A DNA stretch of 33,187 nt from Sphingobacterium shayense (lineage in GTDB: Bacteria > Bacteroidota > Bacteroidia > Sphingobacteriales > Sphingobacteriaceae). The notes below the pieces were generated by a model, which was given only the letters and a program-made list of their open reading frames with translations, was not told where the DNA came from and ran no database searches. The stretch covers positions 1 to 33,187 of the forward strand of contig NZ_JABMCQ010000024.1 in assembly GCF_013179575.1 (NCBI RefSeq). Reading direction: 5' to 3'. Below are positions 1 through 8,430 of this stretch, one piece after another. The translations under genes and the position numbers were made by a program. Position 1 is the stretch's first letter. Every line of letters starts with the position of its first letter.

Positions 1-538
1 TGCTTGGCGAAAATCTATCTATAGGAAGATTGGTCGTTTAAATATTCGCGATCAGGCAATGGGGGCGAAAGAAGTATTTAAATTCGGCTTTGTTGATACA
101 ACAAGGGTAGCGGTTTGGGGATGGTCAGGAGGTGGAGCGTCCACATTAAACCTGCTCGGGCAATATCCAGAGATCTACCAGACAGGGATCTCAATTGCCC
201 CTGTTACCAACCAACTTCTATATGATAATATCTATCAAGAACGATATATGGGGCTTCCTCAAGAGAATAAAGAGGACTTCGTAAATGGATCCGCGCTTAC
301 GTATGCAAAAAACGTGAAAGGAAACCTCCTGTTGATTCATGGTACCGGAGACGATAATGTACATTATCAAAATGCGGAGGTATATATTAACGCTTTGATT
401 GAGCACAATATCCCATTTCAGATGATGTCCTACCCTAATCGCAGCCATTCGATCAGCGAGGGTAAAGGTACTTCTGCACATTTGGGCACAATCTACACTC
501 GGTTTTTAAAAGCGAATTGTCCTCCGGGCGGGCGATAA
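1..538 (+). CDS. S9 family (dipeptidyl peptidase IV-like) serine peptidase, C-terminal part
   Basis: This is the C-terminal catalytic end of a prolyl-oligopeptidase/DPP-IV family peptidase. The frame is open to the left edge from base 2, so the start lies outside the window; the ATG at 59 is internal. The alpha/beta-hydrolase triad is visible: the nucleophile elbow GWSGGG (Ser in codons near 125-140), the acid in GTGDDNVHYQN, and the histidine in NRSHSIS. Before the elbow the sequence IGRLNIRDQAMGAKE is typical of DPP-IV relatives. Family members are secreted or periplasmic exopeptidases of about 700 residues that release N-terminal dipeptides, often X-Pro; substrate specificity cannot be read from this fragment. 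The gene ends with TAA and is followed 17 nt later by a strong hairpin terminator. Family assignment is firm; the exact peptidase type is inferred. Confidence 0.92.
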   Translation, partial: AWRKSIYRKIGRLNIRDQAMGAKEVFKFGFVDTTRVAVWGWSGGGASTLNLLGQYPEIYQTGISIAPVTNQLLYDNIYQERYMGLPQENKEDFVNGSALTYAKNVKGNLLLIHGTGDDNVHYQNAEVYINALIEHNIPFQMMSYPNRSHSISEGKGTSAHLGTIYTRFLKANCPPGGR

Positions 539-555
539 AATGGGTATGCACTTTA

Positions 556-592
556 TAGAAAGGCATTCTGTTAACCGCAGGATGCTTTTCTA
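556..592 (+). terminator. Intrinsic terminator after the S9 peptidase gene
   Basis: Two 15-nt arms (556-570 and 578-592) pair completely, with two G-T wobbles, around a 7-nt loop; the right arm contains TTTTC. It begins 17 nt after the stop codon of the peptidase gene. Confidence 0.7.
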
Positions 593-752
593 TTTACGAT
601 GTGTCGGTGGACCTTAAAAATGGTTTTTTCCTATTCTTTGTTGCATCCATGATTATGCTACTTCTTTTCGATTACAAGAAACGATAACAAACCATACTTA
701 CAGGGGATTATATTTGTTTGTAGTTTTTTATCGAAAAATTATTTTTAAAAAT

Positions 753-783
753 TTGTCTTAGTGTTAAAAATACACTATCTTTG
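753..783 (+). promoter_or_regulatory. Bacteroidota-type promoter for the first small RNA element
   Basis: TTG at 753-755 is followed after 20 nt by TATCTTTG at 776-783, a full match to the TAnnTTTG -7 box of Bacteroidota. Start of transcription is predicted at about 789-791, exactly where the block shared with the second element (1521 onward) begins. Confidence 0.65.
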
Positions 784-789
784 TATCAT

Positions 790-855
790 CATAATTTAGG
801 TTTATAATTGGTTAGCTAAAGGTTTTCATTCTCCCCGTTTGAAAACCTTTTTTTG
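790..855 (+). ncRNA. Candidate small RNA, copy 1 (conserved 5' block plus terminator hairpin with CTCCCCG loop)
   Basis: A short transcription unit of about 65 nt is predicted between the promoter at 753-783 and a hairpin whose arms are 817-828 and 840-851, followed by a T run. The 5' block 790-811 matches 1521-1542 at 21 of 22 positions. The terminal loop carries CTCCCCG (831-837), also found at the same offset (41 versus 40 nt) in copy 2, while the stems differ in sequence but both pair. No reading frame of note is present. I do not recognise it as a named RNA family; it could also be a leader with attenuator for the gene at 939, but that gene seems to have its own start region after the hairpin. 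Confidence 0.6.
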
Positions 856-938
856 TATGTTGATTTCGTTGAACATTTCTATTTAAATATTTGTTAACTT
901 TAGGAATAAATCAATATGTAACTTTCAATATTTAGTTT

Positions 939-1271
939 ATGATTCATACAGAAAAAACCTTAAGTGAAGTTATCAATATTTTAAAAGAACGCGGTTATAC
1001 AATGGATTACAATTTGCTCGAAGTGCAAGAATCTTATATAACTGGCGGCAAGAAAGTTAATATAAATGATCTTGTAATCGACAGAATTTATCGTTTTGCT
1101 CCAATGAACGATGTAGACGATGAAGCAATTCTATATGCAATGCACAACAAGAATGACGACACCAAAGGTGTATTCGTAAATGGATACGGCATATCAGCAG
1201 ACGAGCAGGCTACCGCGATTATTCGACAAATACCAGACCCAGGGCATGCTGAAGATGACTGGAACAGTTAA
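939..1271 (+). CDS. Small conserved Bacteroidota protein of unknown function (110 aa)
   Basis: This gene encodes a small, acidic, soluble protein with no signal peptide or membrane segment. The pattern (N-terminal TLSEVINILKERGYTMDYNL, then DRIYRFAPMNDVDDEAILYA and a G-V-F-V-N-G-YG segment) matches a widespread small Bacteroidota family. As I recall, that family is often labelled 'phosphoribosylpyrophosphate synthetase' in databases, which the sequence does not support because it has no PRPP-synthase fold or motif. The ATG at 939 is the only reasonable start; TAACTTTA at about 896-903 could serve as a -7 box. It lies between the two candidate small RNAs, and a perfect 12-bp hairpin terminator (1394-1423) follows 120 nt after the stop. 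Role unknown. Confidence 0.85.
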   Translation: MIHTEKTLSEVINILKERGYTMDYNLLEVQESYITGGKKVNINDLVIDRIYRFAPMNDVDDEAILYAMHNKNDDTKGVFVNGYGISADEQATAIIRQIPDPGHAEDDWNS

Positions 1272-1393
1272 CGCATCTTATAAAAAATAAAAAAATAAAA
1301 CAAAATTGTATTTGACTGGTTTTATTAATATCACTGGTAATTTGTGAGCTGCATGCTGAATGTATGGGGTATTGCAATTAATACCAGATTATA

Positions 1394-1430
1394 GAAGCCC
1401 AAAATTTTTACATTTTGGGCTTCTTCATTT
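1394..1430 (+). terminator. Intrinsic terminator downstream of the 110-aa gene
   Basis: Perfect 12-bp arms GAAGCCCAAAAT (1394-1405) and ATTTTGGGCTTC (1412-1423) enclose a 6-nt loop and are followed by TTCATTTTTC. The 120-nt stretch between the gene stop and the hairpin shows no further feature. Confidence 0.8.
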
Positions 1431-1520
1431 TTCAAGAAAGCTATAAAAATGTTAAAAAACGTTAAGAACATAGTTTCGTTATACTAGCGAAGAAACTAAT
1501 GCGTTTTAGATGTATAATTT

Positions 1521-1583
1521 CATAATTTAGGTTAATAATTGGTTTGGTAAAATCCTGGAGCTCCCCGCCTCAGGATTTTTTTT
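1521..1583 (+). ncRNA. Candidate small RNA, copy 2
   Basis: This is the second member of the pair described at 790-855. The 22-nt 5' block (1521-1542) differs from copy 1 at one base. It is followed by a hairpin with arms AAAATCCTG (1549-1557) and CAGGATTTT (1571-1579), loop containing CTCCCCG (1561-1567), and a T run to 1582. The stem bases differ from copy 1 yet pairing is kept. The promoter is weaker: the expected -7 position (1507-1514) reads TAGATGTA, with no clear -33 TTG. A 7-bp inverted repeat (TAGTTTC 1471-1477 / GAAACTA 1492-1498) lies just upstream and could be a control site. Confidence 0.55.
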
Positions 1584-1709
1584 ATTTAAAGAACGCTGTA
1601 TTTAGTCTCCTCCAAATGACGGATGCTTTTGCGAAAAACTAATGATTTGTAAAAAGCGTTGCTATAATTATCGAGCTATTACAAGATACAGTCGGCATAA
1701 CTCTGTATT

Positions 1710-2570
1710 TTACAACTTACTAATCCTTACGTTACTGATAAATATGTTGGATTCGTTTTTCTCATTATTGACCCCTATATAGAAATACTTTTTTGTCGCC
1801 GGATCGATCATTTCCGTATCCAAAACTTTGTACTCATTGACATACGCGCTCATTCTATCCCCTTCTACTTTGAGTTTTACTTTCATTATATCATTTACGA
1901 AATACGACATGTTCGCCTCTATCTCACTTTTCTTATTCGGAGTGACCTCGTTACTGTTAAAGTTAAAATGGTTAAATTGGTAGGATGCCTCAATGTTTAC
2001 CGGGTTTTGGTAGGCTAGGTAGTAATGACGACCAACCCCTTGTTGGTAATCAAAGCCAAAATCCACTTGAAACTTGTTTTCGCTTGAAGAGAGGGTTAAA
2101 AGATCGAACTCGACAGTGAAATTCTCCGGGATACGTACAAGCGGCTTTATTTTGTATGTATTGGCATCAAATAACTTTAGCCAAGCTCCGTCGAATCCTT
2201 CAACAGCTTGTACGGTCCCCGTACCATTACTCGTCCATTTGCTAGCCATCTTCCCCATCTTTTCTTCCGAAAAATCATCAAAAAAGATTACCTCATCGCC
2301 TCTAATAAAATCATTTTCAAGTAATGGTATATTTTTAAACGGGCCCGTCTGCCCTGATGATCGCGTAGATATATCATCGTTAGGTGCCATTTCTGAAGGG
2401 TTTGCTGTGGCGGAGGGCGACGAAAGAACATCTTCCAGCCCTTTATCAATAACTTTCTCAGCCCTTTGTTCGAGTTTTTTTCCGATATTTTTAAGGATCT
2501 GCGACTGGGCGGGGGTCGAAAACATTAAGCACCCCGTCAATGCCAAGCATCCATAAGCGATTCGCTTCAT
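1710..2570 (-). CDS. Secreted LamG/concanavalin-like domain protein (286 aa)
   Basis: I chose the start at 2570 because it begins a clean signal peptide (MKRIAYGCLALTGCLMFS, cleavage near AQSQ at about residue 24); the frame is open to 2681 but that extension has no export signal. After the signal comes a charged helical stretch (LKNIGKKLEQRAEKVIDKG), a low-complexity Ser/Thr/Pro linker, then a beta-rich domain from about residue 85 containing FFDDFSEEKMGKMASKW. That order, including the K/E helix and 'DDFS' entry, matches the N-terminal half of Bacteroidota OmpA-type proteins that carry a LamG-like domain, but here the C-terminal OmpA peptidoglycan-binding domain is missing. It is probably a periplasmic or exported glycan- or protein-binding protein; no catalytic motif is seen. 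It stands alone on the minus strand. Confidence 0.8.
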   Translation of the reverse strand: MKRIAYGCLALTGCLMFSTPAQSQILKNIGKKLEQRAEKVIDKGLEDVLSSPSATANPSEMAPNDDISTRSSGQTGPFKNIPLLENDFIRGDEVIFFDDFSEEKMGKMASKWTSNGTGTVQAVEGFDGAWLKLFDANTYKIKPLVRIPENFTVEFDLLTLSSSENKFQVDFGFDYQQGVGRHYYLAYQNPVNIEASYQFNHFNFNSNEVTPNKKSEIEANMSYFVNDIMKVKLKVEGDRMSAYVNEYKVLDTEMIDPATKKYFYIGVNNEKNESNIFISNVRISKL

Positions 2571-2755
2571 AATAATTTCAAAATTTAAGTCTGTAGTAAT
2601 ATTGTTTTCAGGTTGAACCTGATGAAGTAAATCTAAACAATTATAGGCAATAATAAAGGAGGAAATTAAAAACGAGACCAATTTTCAGCTTTGTTGGTAC
2701 CATCTGCCTGTTGTAATCTTGCTGGTATCAATCACTAAATAGCCTTTAAATTAGG

Positions 2756-2995
2756 TTAACGCGACTCAACTTTGAAAATCAGATCCTGAACTCTCGTTCG
2801 TATTCTCAATGGGAGCTGTTCGTAGGCTTGTTGATCCAAACTAAAAACTTCTCCGCCATCCTCAGTACGGTGAAAGAAATAATCTCGCAGACTATCTTTG
2901 TCTGTTTCCTGGGTGCTGAAATAGAATGCGTATTCAGTGTCGACAACACTAATCACATATTCTAATTTTTCTCTATTAAGATGTGTGATATCCAT
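2756..2995 (-). CDS. Hypothetical small protein (79 aa)
   Basis: The product is a small soluble protein with a predicted alpha/beta mix and many charged residues. It has no signal peptide, membrane segment or recognised motif. Two starts are possible: ATG at 3031 (91 aa) or ATG at 2995 (79 aa, MDITHLNREKLEYV). I prefer 2995 because the extra 12 residues (MCVNYKILTVTI) look untranslated and a weak promoter-like arrangement sits over 3018-3046, but this is not decisive. The gene ends 75 nt before the 5' ATG-proximal open region of the secreted LamG-like gene, same strand; a shared transcript is possible. Function not recognised. Confidence 0.6.
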   Translation of the reverse strand: MDITHLNREKLEYVISVVDTEYAFYFSTQETDKDSLRDYFFHRTEDGGEVFSLDQQAYEQLPLRIRTRVQDLIFKVESR

Positions 2996-3131
2996 AATCG
3001 TTACCGTCAATATTTTATAATTCACGCACATAGGTGCGTTACTAGAGATAACAAAAAAAAACCGAATTAGTTATTTGTCATGTTGAATAAATGCGTTTTA
3101 ATTAGTTTTATTCTGTTTTTTCTTGCCGCTA

Positions 3132-3174
3132 CGGTAAAAGAAGATTCCATATTACGGAAACGTTGTCGGTAACG
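3132..3174. promoter_or_regulatory. CGGTAAnG-like direct repeats upstream of PUL1
   Basis: Three similar octamers occur in the long upstream region of the SusC gene: CGGTAAAA (3132-3139), CGGAAACG (3155-3162) and CGGTAACG (3167-3174), starting 23 and 12 nt apart, that is roughly on one face of the helix. They could be activator half-sites for the operon; no regulator gene is adjacent. The rest of 3032-3268 shows nothing else that I can support. Confidence 0.3.
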
Positions 3175-3268
3175 ATTGCGTAGTTTTTAGCGGCACATGT
3201 GCATCGAATACTACTTTTATTTACCTACATTCATCTAAGCTAATCAGAACACACGTGAGTAAACCTCA

Positions 3269-3302
3269 TTGGTGAAACCTTTATAAACTACGAATATGTT
3301 TG
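3269..3302 (+). promoter_or_regulatory. Promoter of the PUL1 susC-susD operon
   Basis: TTG (3269-3271), a 23-nt spacer and a perfect TAnnTTTG box, TATGTTTG (3295-3302). It predicts transcription from about 3309 and a leader of roughly 100 nt before the SusC ATG at 3408. Confidence 0.6.
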
Positions 3303-3407
3303 ACAACCAGAAACGACGATTGATGACTTGGTATGGTGTCCCTTGAATGATGCCGAAATAACCATTGAACAACAGAAAACTAAAGTAATAACCAACTTAT
3401 AAATTTC

Positions 3408-6400
3408 ATGAAAAACCTATTATTAATGTTTGTACTCTTCTTTTATGGAGGGTATGCAATTGGGCAATCAAGTGAGTTTAGTGGCCTTGTCACTGACGTT
3501 ACGGGAACCGCGCTGGGAGGCGTGAGTGTACGTGTCACCGACGCCAACAATGGAACGAGTACTGCCGATGACGGCACCTTTAAATTTATGGTCCAATCTA
3601 CGCAACCGGTTACACTACAATTCTCCTTAATCGGTTTCAATACAAAGGAACTTCAGGCCGAGCCCGGTAAAGCACTAATGGTTACATTAGAACCGAGTGA
3701 TGAAGTGGCATTGGAAGAGGCTGTTGCAGTCGGTTACGGAACCGTACGAAAATCGGATCTTACGGGCGCAGTAGGCACAGTTCAAGGAAAAGATCTCCAG
3801 GCTAGAGGTACAACATCCGCTATGGCCGCCCTTCAAGGAACAGTTCCGGGGGTAGATATTAGCAGTAATTCAACACGTCCCGGGGCGACATTCAACATAC
3901 AGGTACGTGGCCAAAACTCCCTTCAAGCGGGCAACCCCTTGTACATCGTTGACGGGATCGCGACTTCTAATATTGACTTTTTAAACCCAGCTGACATTGC
4001 ACAGATCGACATCTTAAAAGATGCGTCGTCCACGGCAATATATGGTTCCAGAGGGTCCAATGGAGTCGTGATCGTCAAAACTAAAAATGCGAATAGCCCC
4101 GGCAATACGAGATCGACCATAACCTATGACGGGTATTACGGAATTCGAAAGCTTGCTCGAATTCCGAAATTTATGGATGGACGCGAATGGGTCGATTTCC
4201 GAACTTCTGCATTTTACACTTATGCCAACGAAAAGTATAATTTAGCTAACCCGGAAACAATTCTTCAAAAATCGCCGCTGCTAGAAAATAGATTATATAA
4301 CGAGGATTACGAAGATTGGCTGGGATTAGGTACCCAAAGCGGACGGCAACAGAATCATTATATTGGTGTCGCCGGTGCTTCCGACAAGCTAGACTATAAT
4401 CTGGGAGTTGGGTATCAACAGGAAGAAGGTAACTTCATTAAGGAGCAGCTGGATCGTTATACACTCAAACTGTCGGTTCAACATCGATTCTCAGATATGT
4501 TCACCTCGGGGGCGAGTATTAATTTCGTACATAGCGTGAATAATTTCGGTAGCCAGTATGGTTACAGAGATATCCTGCGGATGCCAAATATTTTGGGTGC
4601 TTATGATGAGAATGGGGAACTTATCCCCCAGCCAGGGATTGCGTCTGCGATTCAAGGACTAGGAAATTTCACAAGTTCCCCTAATCCGCTTAACGAGATT
4701 AACAGCGGTACGGAAGAGATTCGGCAATATGATGTTCTATCGAGCGTATTTGCAGAACTGCGCCCAATGAAAGATCTATCGATACGCAGTTCCTTTCTTC
4801 CACGGTTTAATAGAACCCGTACAGGCCAATATTATGGCGTAGTTCCGGGAACCCGTAATCAAGATCAAGCATATCAAAATAACGAGGAGTCTTTAGAATG
4901 GACTTGGGATAATGTTATCAATTATAAAAAACAGTTCAATCAGGACCATAAACTGGACTTGTCATTGATACAAAGTGCCTATAAAACACGTTACGAGAAT
5001 CTTTCCGCAGAGTCAATGGATCTCCCCTACCCGTCTTGGTGGTATAACCTATATAGCGGAAAATTTGTATCGGACGGATCTAGTTCTTCGTATACAGAAA
5101 CTAGTTTACTTTCGTTTGCCGCTCGTGCAAATTACGATTACAAAGGACGTTACCTGTTAACCGGTACAATCCGCTATGACGGGAGTTCAAAATTGAAAGA
5201 TAAGTGGGCCGCCTTCCCTTCTGCTGCGTTCGCCTGGCGTATTTCTGAAGAACCGTTCATGCAAATTAATGCAATCAACGATTTGAAAGCGCGCGTAAGC
5301 TGGGGGTACTCAGGAAATAACAATGGAATAAATCCTTTCGGTACTCAACAAGGGCCTCAAACAGGCTCTTTAGTTTGGTATGACTACGACGGCGCTGTGT
5401 TGTCTGGATTCGCACCGGGAAGACCGGTTAATCAATCGCTGACATGGGAAAAAACACGTGAAGTAAATTTTGGATTAGACTTTAGTTTATTCAACAACCG
5501 CGTGCAGGGTAATATTGATCTGTATGATAAATTGTCAGATGGATTACTCATGCAGCGGACCTTAACAATTGAATCGGGTGTCGACTACATGATCGATAAC
5601 ATCGGATCAGTGAATAACCGAGGTATCGAAGTCGGCTTGACTACCACAAACATTGACCAAAATGACTTCCGTTGGACGACGTCTTTTATGTTCTCGCATA
5701 ACAAAAATGCCATACGTAGCCTATATGGTAAAAAAGAAGATGTCATTGCTGAGCAGCGTTTTATCGGCCAACCGATCAATGTTATCTACGACTATCGCAT
5801 GATCGGACTTTGGCGTATGGATCAAATTGATCAGGCTGCCACGTTTGGCCAACAACCCGGCCAAGCGATCGCTCAAGACATGAACGGCGATGGTAATATC
5901 ACTCCCGAAGATCGAACAATTCTTGGCGGTCCGGATCCTTCGTGGATAGGCAGTTTTACAAACAATTTACAATATAAAAACTTCGATTTTTCCTTTAACT
6001 TATACGCGAGACAGGGTATGTTTATTTCCTCTCCTTTCCTAGACGAGTTTGGTCCTAACAGCACGCAACGAGGTAGACCTAAAATTGAATACGACTATTA
6101 TGTGCCACCTGGTGTACAGCGCTATGACTGGACAAACTGGGACACAAACCCTGATGGTAGTCCCAAAGCTGTTTGGGGTACCAGCGGTGAAGGGAATGAA
6201 AATGCAAAGTACCCGCATCCGCAAAATAAGGGACCATACTATGGCAATAATGGGCGTTATACCTCTGCATCATTCGTCAAGCTTCGAAATATTGTGTTGG
6301 GTTACAGTTTACCTCAACATGTCATCTCCAAATGGAAAATGTCGCAGTTCCGTATATATGCAAACGTATTAAACCCGTTGGTTTTTACTTCTTACGAGGG

Positions 6401-6491
6401 GTGGGATCCGGAATATGCGACAACTTCACTCGAAGAAGGAAATGGTCCAAGCAGTATTACCTATCAATTAGGTGTTAACATAAGGTTTTAA
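3408..6491 (+). CDS. SusC/RagA-family TonB-dependent outer-membrane transporter (PUL1)
   Basis: This is an outer-membrane barrel that works with the SusD next door to import oligosaccharides or other large nutrients using TonB energy. The order of parts is: signal peptide (about 1-20), a carboxypeptidase-D regulatory-like beta domain (about 22-95), a TonB box-like segment ALEEAVAVGYGT (101-112), a plug domain ending in the family signature DASSTAIYGSRGSNG (about 203-217), and a long beta barrel to the C-terminal aromatic NIRF. Length (1027 aa) is normal. There is no STN domain, so it is not expected to signal through a FecR/ECF pair, and none is adjacent. The SusD gene begins 9 nt after its stop, which shows a two-gene operon. 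No enzyme is encoded in this unit, so the substrate cannot be told. Confidence 0.97.
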   Translation: MKNLLLMFVLFFYGGYAIGQSSEFSGLVTDVTGTALGGVSVRVTDANNGTSTADDGTFKFMVQSTQPVTLQFSLIGFNTKELQAEPGKALMVTLEPSDEVALEEAVAVGYGTVRKSDLTGAVGTVQGKDLQARGTTSAMAALQGTVPGVDISSNSTRPGATFNIQVRGQNSLQAGNPLYIVDGIATSNIDFLNPADIAQIDILKDASSTAIYGSRGSNGVVIVKTKNANSPGNTRSTITYDGYYGIRKLARIPKFMDGREWVDFRTSAFYTYANEKYNLANPETILQKSPLLENRLYNEDYEDWLGLGTQSGRQQNHYIGVAGASDKLDYNLGVGYQQEEGNFIKEQLDRYTLKLSVQHRFSDMFTSGASINFVHSVNNFGSQYGYRDILRMPNILGAYDENGELIPQPGIASAIQGLGNFTSSPNPLNEINSGTEEIRQYDVLSSVFAELRPMKDLSIRSSFLPRFNRTRTGQYYGVVPGTRNQDQAYQNNEESLEWTWDNVINYKKQFNQDHKLDLSLIQSAYKTRYENLSAESMDLPYPSWWYNLYSGKFVSDGSSSSYTETSLLSFAARANYDYKGRYLLTGTIRYDGSSKLKDKWAAFPSAAFAWRISEEPFMQINAINDLKARVSWGYSGNNNGINPFGTQQGPQTGSLVWYDYDGAVLSGFAPGRPVNQSLTWEKTREVNFGLDFSLFNNRVQGNIDLYDKLSDGLLMQRTLTIESGVDYMIDNIGSVNNRGIEVGLTTTNIDQNDFRWTTSFMFSHNKNAIRSLYGKKEDVIAEQRFIGQPINVIYDYRMIGLWRMDQIDQAATFGQQPGQAIAQDMNGDGNITPEDRTILGGPDPSWIGSFTNNLQYKNFDFSFNLYARQGMFISSPFLDEFGPNSTQRGRPKIEYDYYVPPGVQRYDWTNWDTNPDGSPKAVWGTSGEGNENAKYPHPQNKGPYYGNNGRYTSASFVKLRNIVLGYSLPQHVISKWKMSQFRIYANVLNPLVFTSYEGWDPEYATTSLEEGNGPSSITYQLGVNIRF

Positions 6492-6500
6492 AAATTAGGA

Positions 6501-8189
6501 ATGAAAATCATGAGAATACTAACATATATCACCCTCTTTGCCGGCCTGCTACTAAGTGGTTGCTCCAAGTTTTTAGATGAAGATAATAGAGGTGGAACGA
6601 ATAACGATGAATTTTACAAGACTGAGGCTGGGTACACAACGGTGGTCACTGCTGCTTACGGTTCGCTTAGAACAGTTTTTGGAGATACACCCTGGCTTCT
6701 TCTAGCGGGGACAGATACCTACCAAATGAATCGAGGATTTGATAATCGTGCGATGATGGAATATACGCAACTCTATGCGGATAATAGTGATGTCCTTAAC
6801 TTTTATACGAATTGCTATAGCGCAATACAAACGACAAATATTGCGATATATTATAACGACATTGTCGAAGCGGACGTTGAACAAAAGACAGCGTGGTTGG
6901 CGGAAATGCGCTTCTTACGCGCTTTTTACCATTTCCAACTAGTCGAGCAATTCGGCGGAATCGTCATTAACAACGAACCGACTCTAGGGGGACCGCGCAT
7001 GGAACTCCCGCGGGCCTCGCTACAAGAATCTTATGATTTCATAATCAGTGAAATGGAAGCTGTTGTCGATCAGTTGGGGGATGATAAATCCCGCGTTAGT
7101 AAAACGGCAGCGAAGCACTATTTAGCGAAAGTATATTTGACCCGTGGATGGGATTTGGACAGTGATGCTGACTTTGAAAAAGCAAAACAATACGCGTCCG
7201 AAGCAATCAATGGATATACAATTAGTATTCCGTATGAGCAGCTGTGGGATCCAACTAACGAAATGAACGAAGAGGTCGTCTTTGCAGTGCAGTATGACCT
7301 CGAATCAATCCCAAGTACCGGATCGGGGAACAACCAACAGTCCTTATTCGGTCCATACCTTGGTGGCGCTGAACTCAATCATAAATACATGACATCTGCG
7401 TTTATACCTTCGTGGAGCTTACACAATTATTACACCGAGAACGACGCTCGCTATGAAGCAACTTTTATGTTGACTATCTATGATCAATATTTTGACTATT
7501 ACGACGCAACGAAAGATAAAACCGTGATTCCAATTCGCGCGTATTATCCACGCGTCTGGGGACGTGAATTTACCAAGGCTGATTCATTAGCATGGGCCGC
7601 AGATAAAGGGGATCAAATTGCATCCAACTTCCGGTATTATCCGTTTAAATATAATGAACAGGCGTACAGGGCAGCATACCAGATTGATATGAGTACGCCT
7701 GTAATCAAAAAATTTGATAGTCCTAAAACAAGAAATGTATTCGATACCAAAGCCAGCATTCGTGATATCGTGTTGGCACGAAAGGCAGAAACTTATTTTC
7801 TATATGCTGAGGCCTGCATCGGTTTAAATGATTTTCAAACCGCGGGACAGTATGTAGACAAGGTGCTAGCCAGACCAGGTAATGCTAAAGATGGTGGTTT
7901 ACTCGCTCCTATTCAGAGTATCGCTGGAGCAAACAATCAGAGCGAGGCGCTCGACGCGTATTTAATTGAAAGTGCGAAAGAGTTTATCGGCGAGTATATT
8001 CGCTGGCCAGAACTTCGTAGAACTGGGAAACTCAAGGAGTTCTGTGCTAAATACAACTACGATATAAAACTGGTCGGAGTCGATAATGCATTTAGAGGAA
8101 TTGACGGATCAGATAAACTATATCGTCCAATTCCACAATCAGCGATTGATATCAACGAGACGCCTATTGAACAAAACCCAGGATTTTAA
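6501..8189 (+). CDS. SusD/RagB-family surface nutrient-binding lipoprotein (PUL1)
   Basis: The partner lipoprotein of the preceding SusC; it forms the lid over the barrel and binds the substrate at the cell surface. The N-terminus carries a lipobox, LSGC with Cys21, after a hydrophobic signal. The next residues (SKFLDEDNRGG) are the usual SusD beginning, the middle contains the TPR-like helices (AWLAEMRFLRAFYHFQLVEQFGG, about 130-152), and the C-terminus (YRPIPQSAIDINETPIEQNPGF) is the family hallmark. Length 562 aa is within the usual 500-650. ATG at 6501 is 9 nt after SusC; Met4 would also work. A hairpin terminator 20 nt downstream closes the operon. Confidence 0.97.
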   Translation: MKIMRILTYITLFAGLLLSGCSKFLDEDNRGGTNNDEFYKTEAGYTTVVTAAYGSLRTVFGDTPWLLLAGTDTYQMNRGFDNRAMMEYTQLYADNSDVLNFYTNCYSAIQTTNIAIYYNDIVEADVEQKTAWLAEMRFLRAFYHFQLVEQFGGIVINNEPTLGGPRMELPRASLQESYDFIISEMEAVVDQLGDDKSRVSKTAAKHYLAKVYLTRGWDLDSDADFEKAKQYASEAINGYTISIPYEQLWDPTNEMNEEVVFAVQYDLESIPSTGSGNNQQSLFGPYLGGAELNHKYMTSAFIPSWSLHNYYTENDARYEATFMLTIYDQYFDYYDATKDKTVIPIRAYYPRVWGREFTKADSLAWAADKGDQIASNFRYYPFKYNEQAYRAAYQIDMSTPVIKKFDSPKTRNVFDTKASIRDIVLARKAETYFLYAEACIGLNDFQTAGQYVDKVLARPGNAKDGGLLAPIQSIAGANNQSEALDAYLIESAKEFIGEYIRWPELRRTGKLKEFCAKYNYDIKLVGVDNAFRGIDGSDKLYRPIPQSAIDINETPIEQNPGF

Positions 8190-8209
8190 CTGGTCTGTTA
8201 ATAGGGTGA

Positions 8210-8246
8210 GAGAGCTATATCACAAACTGCTGGTATAGCTCTTTCA
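8210..8246 (+). terminator. Terminator of the PUL1 operon
   Basis: Arms GAGCTATA (8212-8219) and TATAGCTC (8234-8241), extendable outward by an A/G-T/C pair or two, followed by TTTC; it starts about 20 nt after the SusD stop. Confidence 0.65.
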
Positions 8247-8307
8247 ATAAATTTCAAGCATTCTAATTGAGCCGGATCTGATGGATTTGGTCAGACGGAT
8301 TAGCGGT

Positions 8308-8345
8308 GAAAAGGGTCGATTTGAATAATCAAACCGACCCCTTAA
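8308..8345 (-). terminator. Terminator of the PUL2 operon
   Basis: Read on the minus strand, GGGTCGGTTTGA and TCAAATCGACCC pair with one G-T wobble over a 4-nt loop and run into TTTTC. It lies about 90 nt after the stop of the last minus-strand gene. The plus-strand hairpin is also stable, so it may help separate the two convergent operons. Confidence 0.65.
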
Positions 8346-8430
8346 CACAAAACTACTCAACAAACGATCTTAAAAAATATCTTACAATTAGCTATTTCGA
8401 GATGTATTGACAACGCATTGTTTTATTAAA

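Noticed and set aside
2074..2556. 160-codon plus-strand frame opposite the LamG-like gene
   Set aside because: It is antisense to a gene with a clear signal peptide and domain pattern, and its own translation has no export, domain or family character.
3155..3174. LacI-type operator upstream of PUL1 (AAACGTT plus AACG)
   Set aside because: The inverted arms are only four bases; the direct-repeat reading explains more of the pattern.
6049..6372. 107-codon plus-strand frame inside the PUL1 SusC gene
   Set aside because: It overlaps, in another frame, the conserved barrel region of SusC and has no recognisable product.
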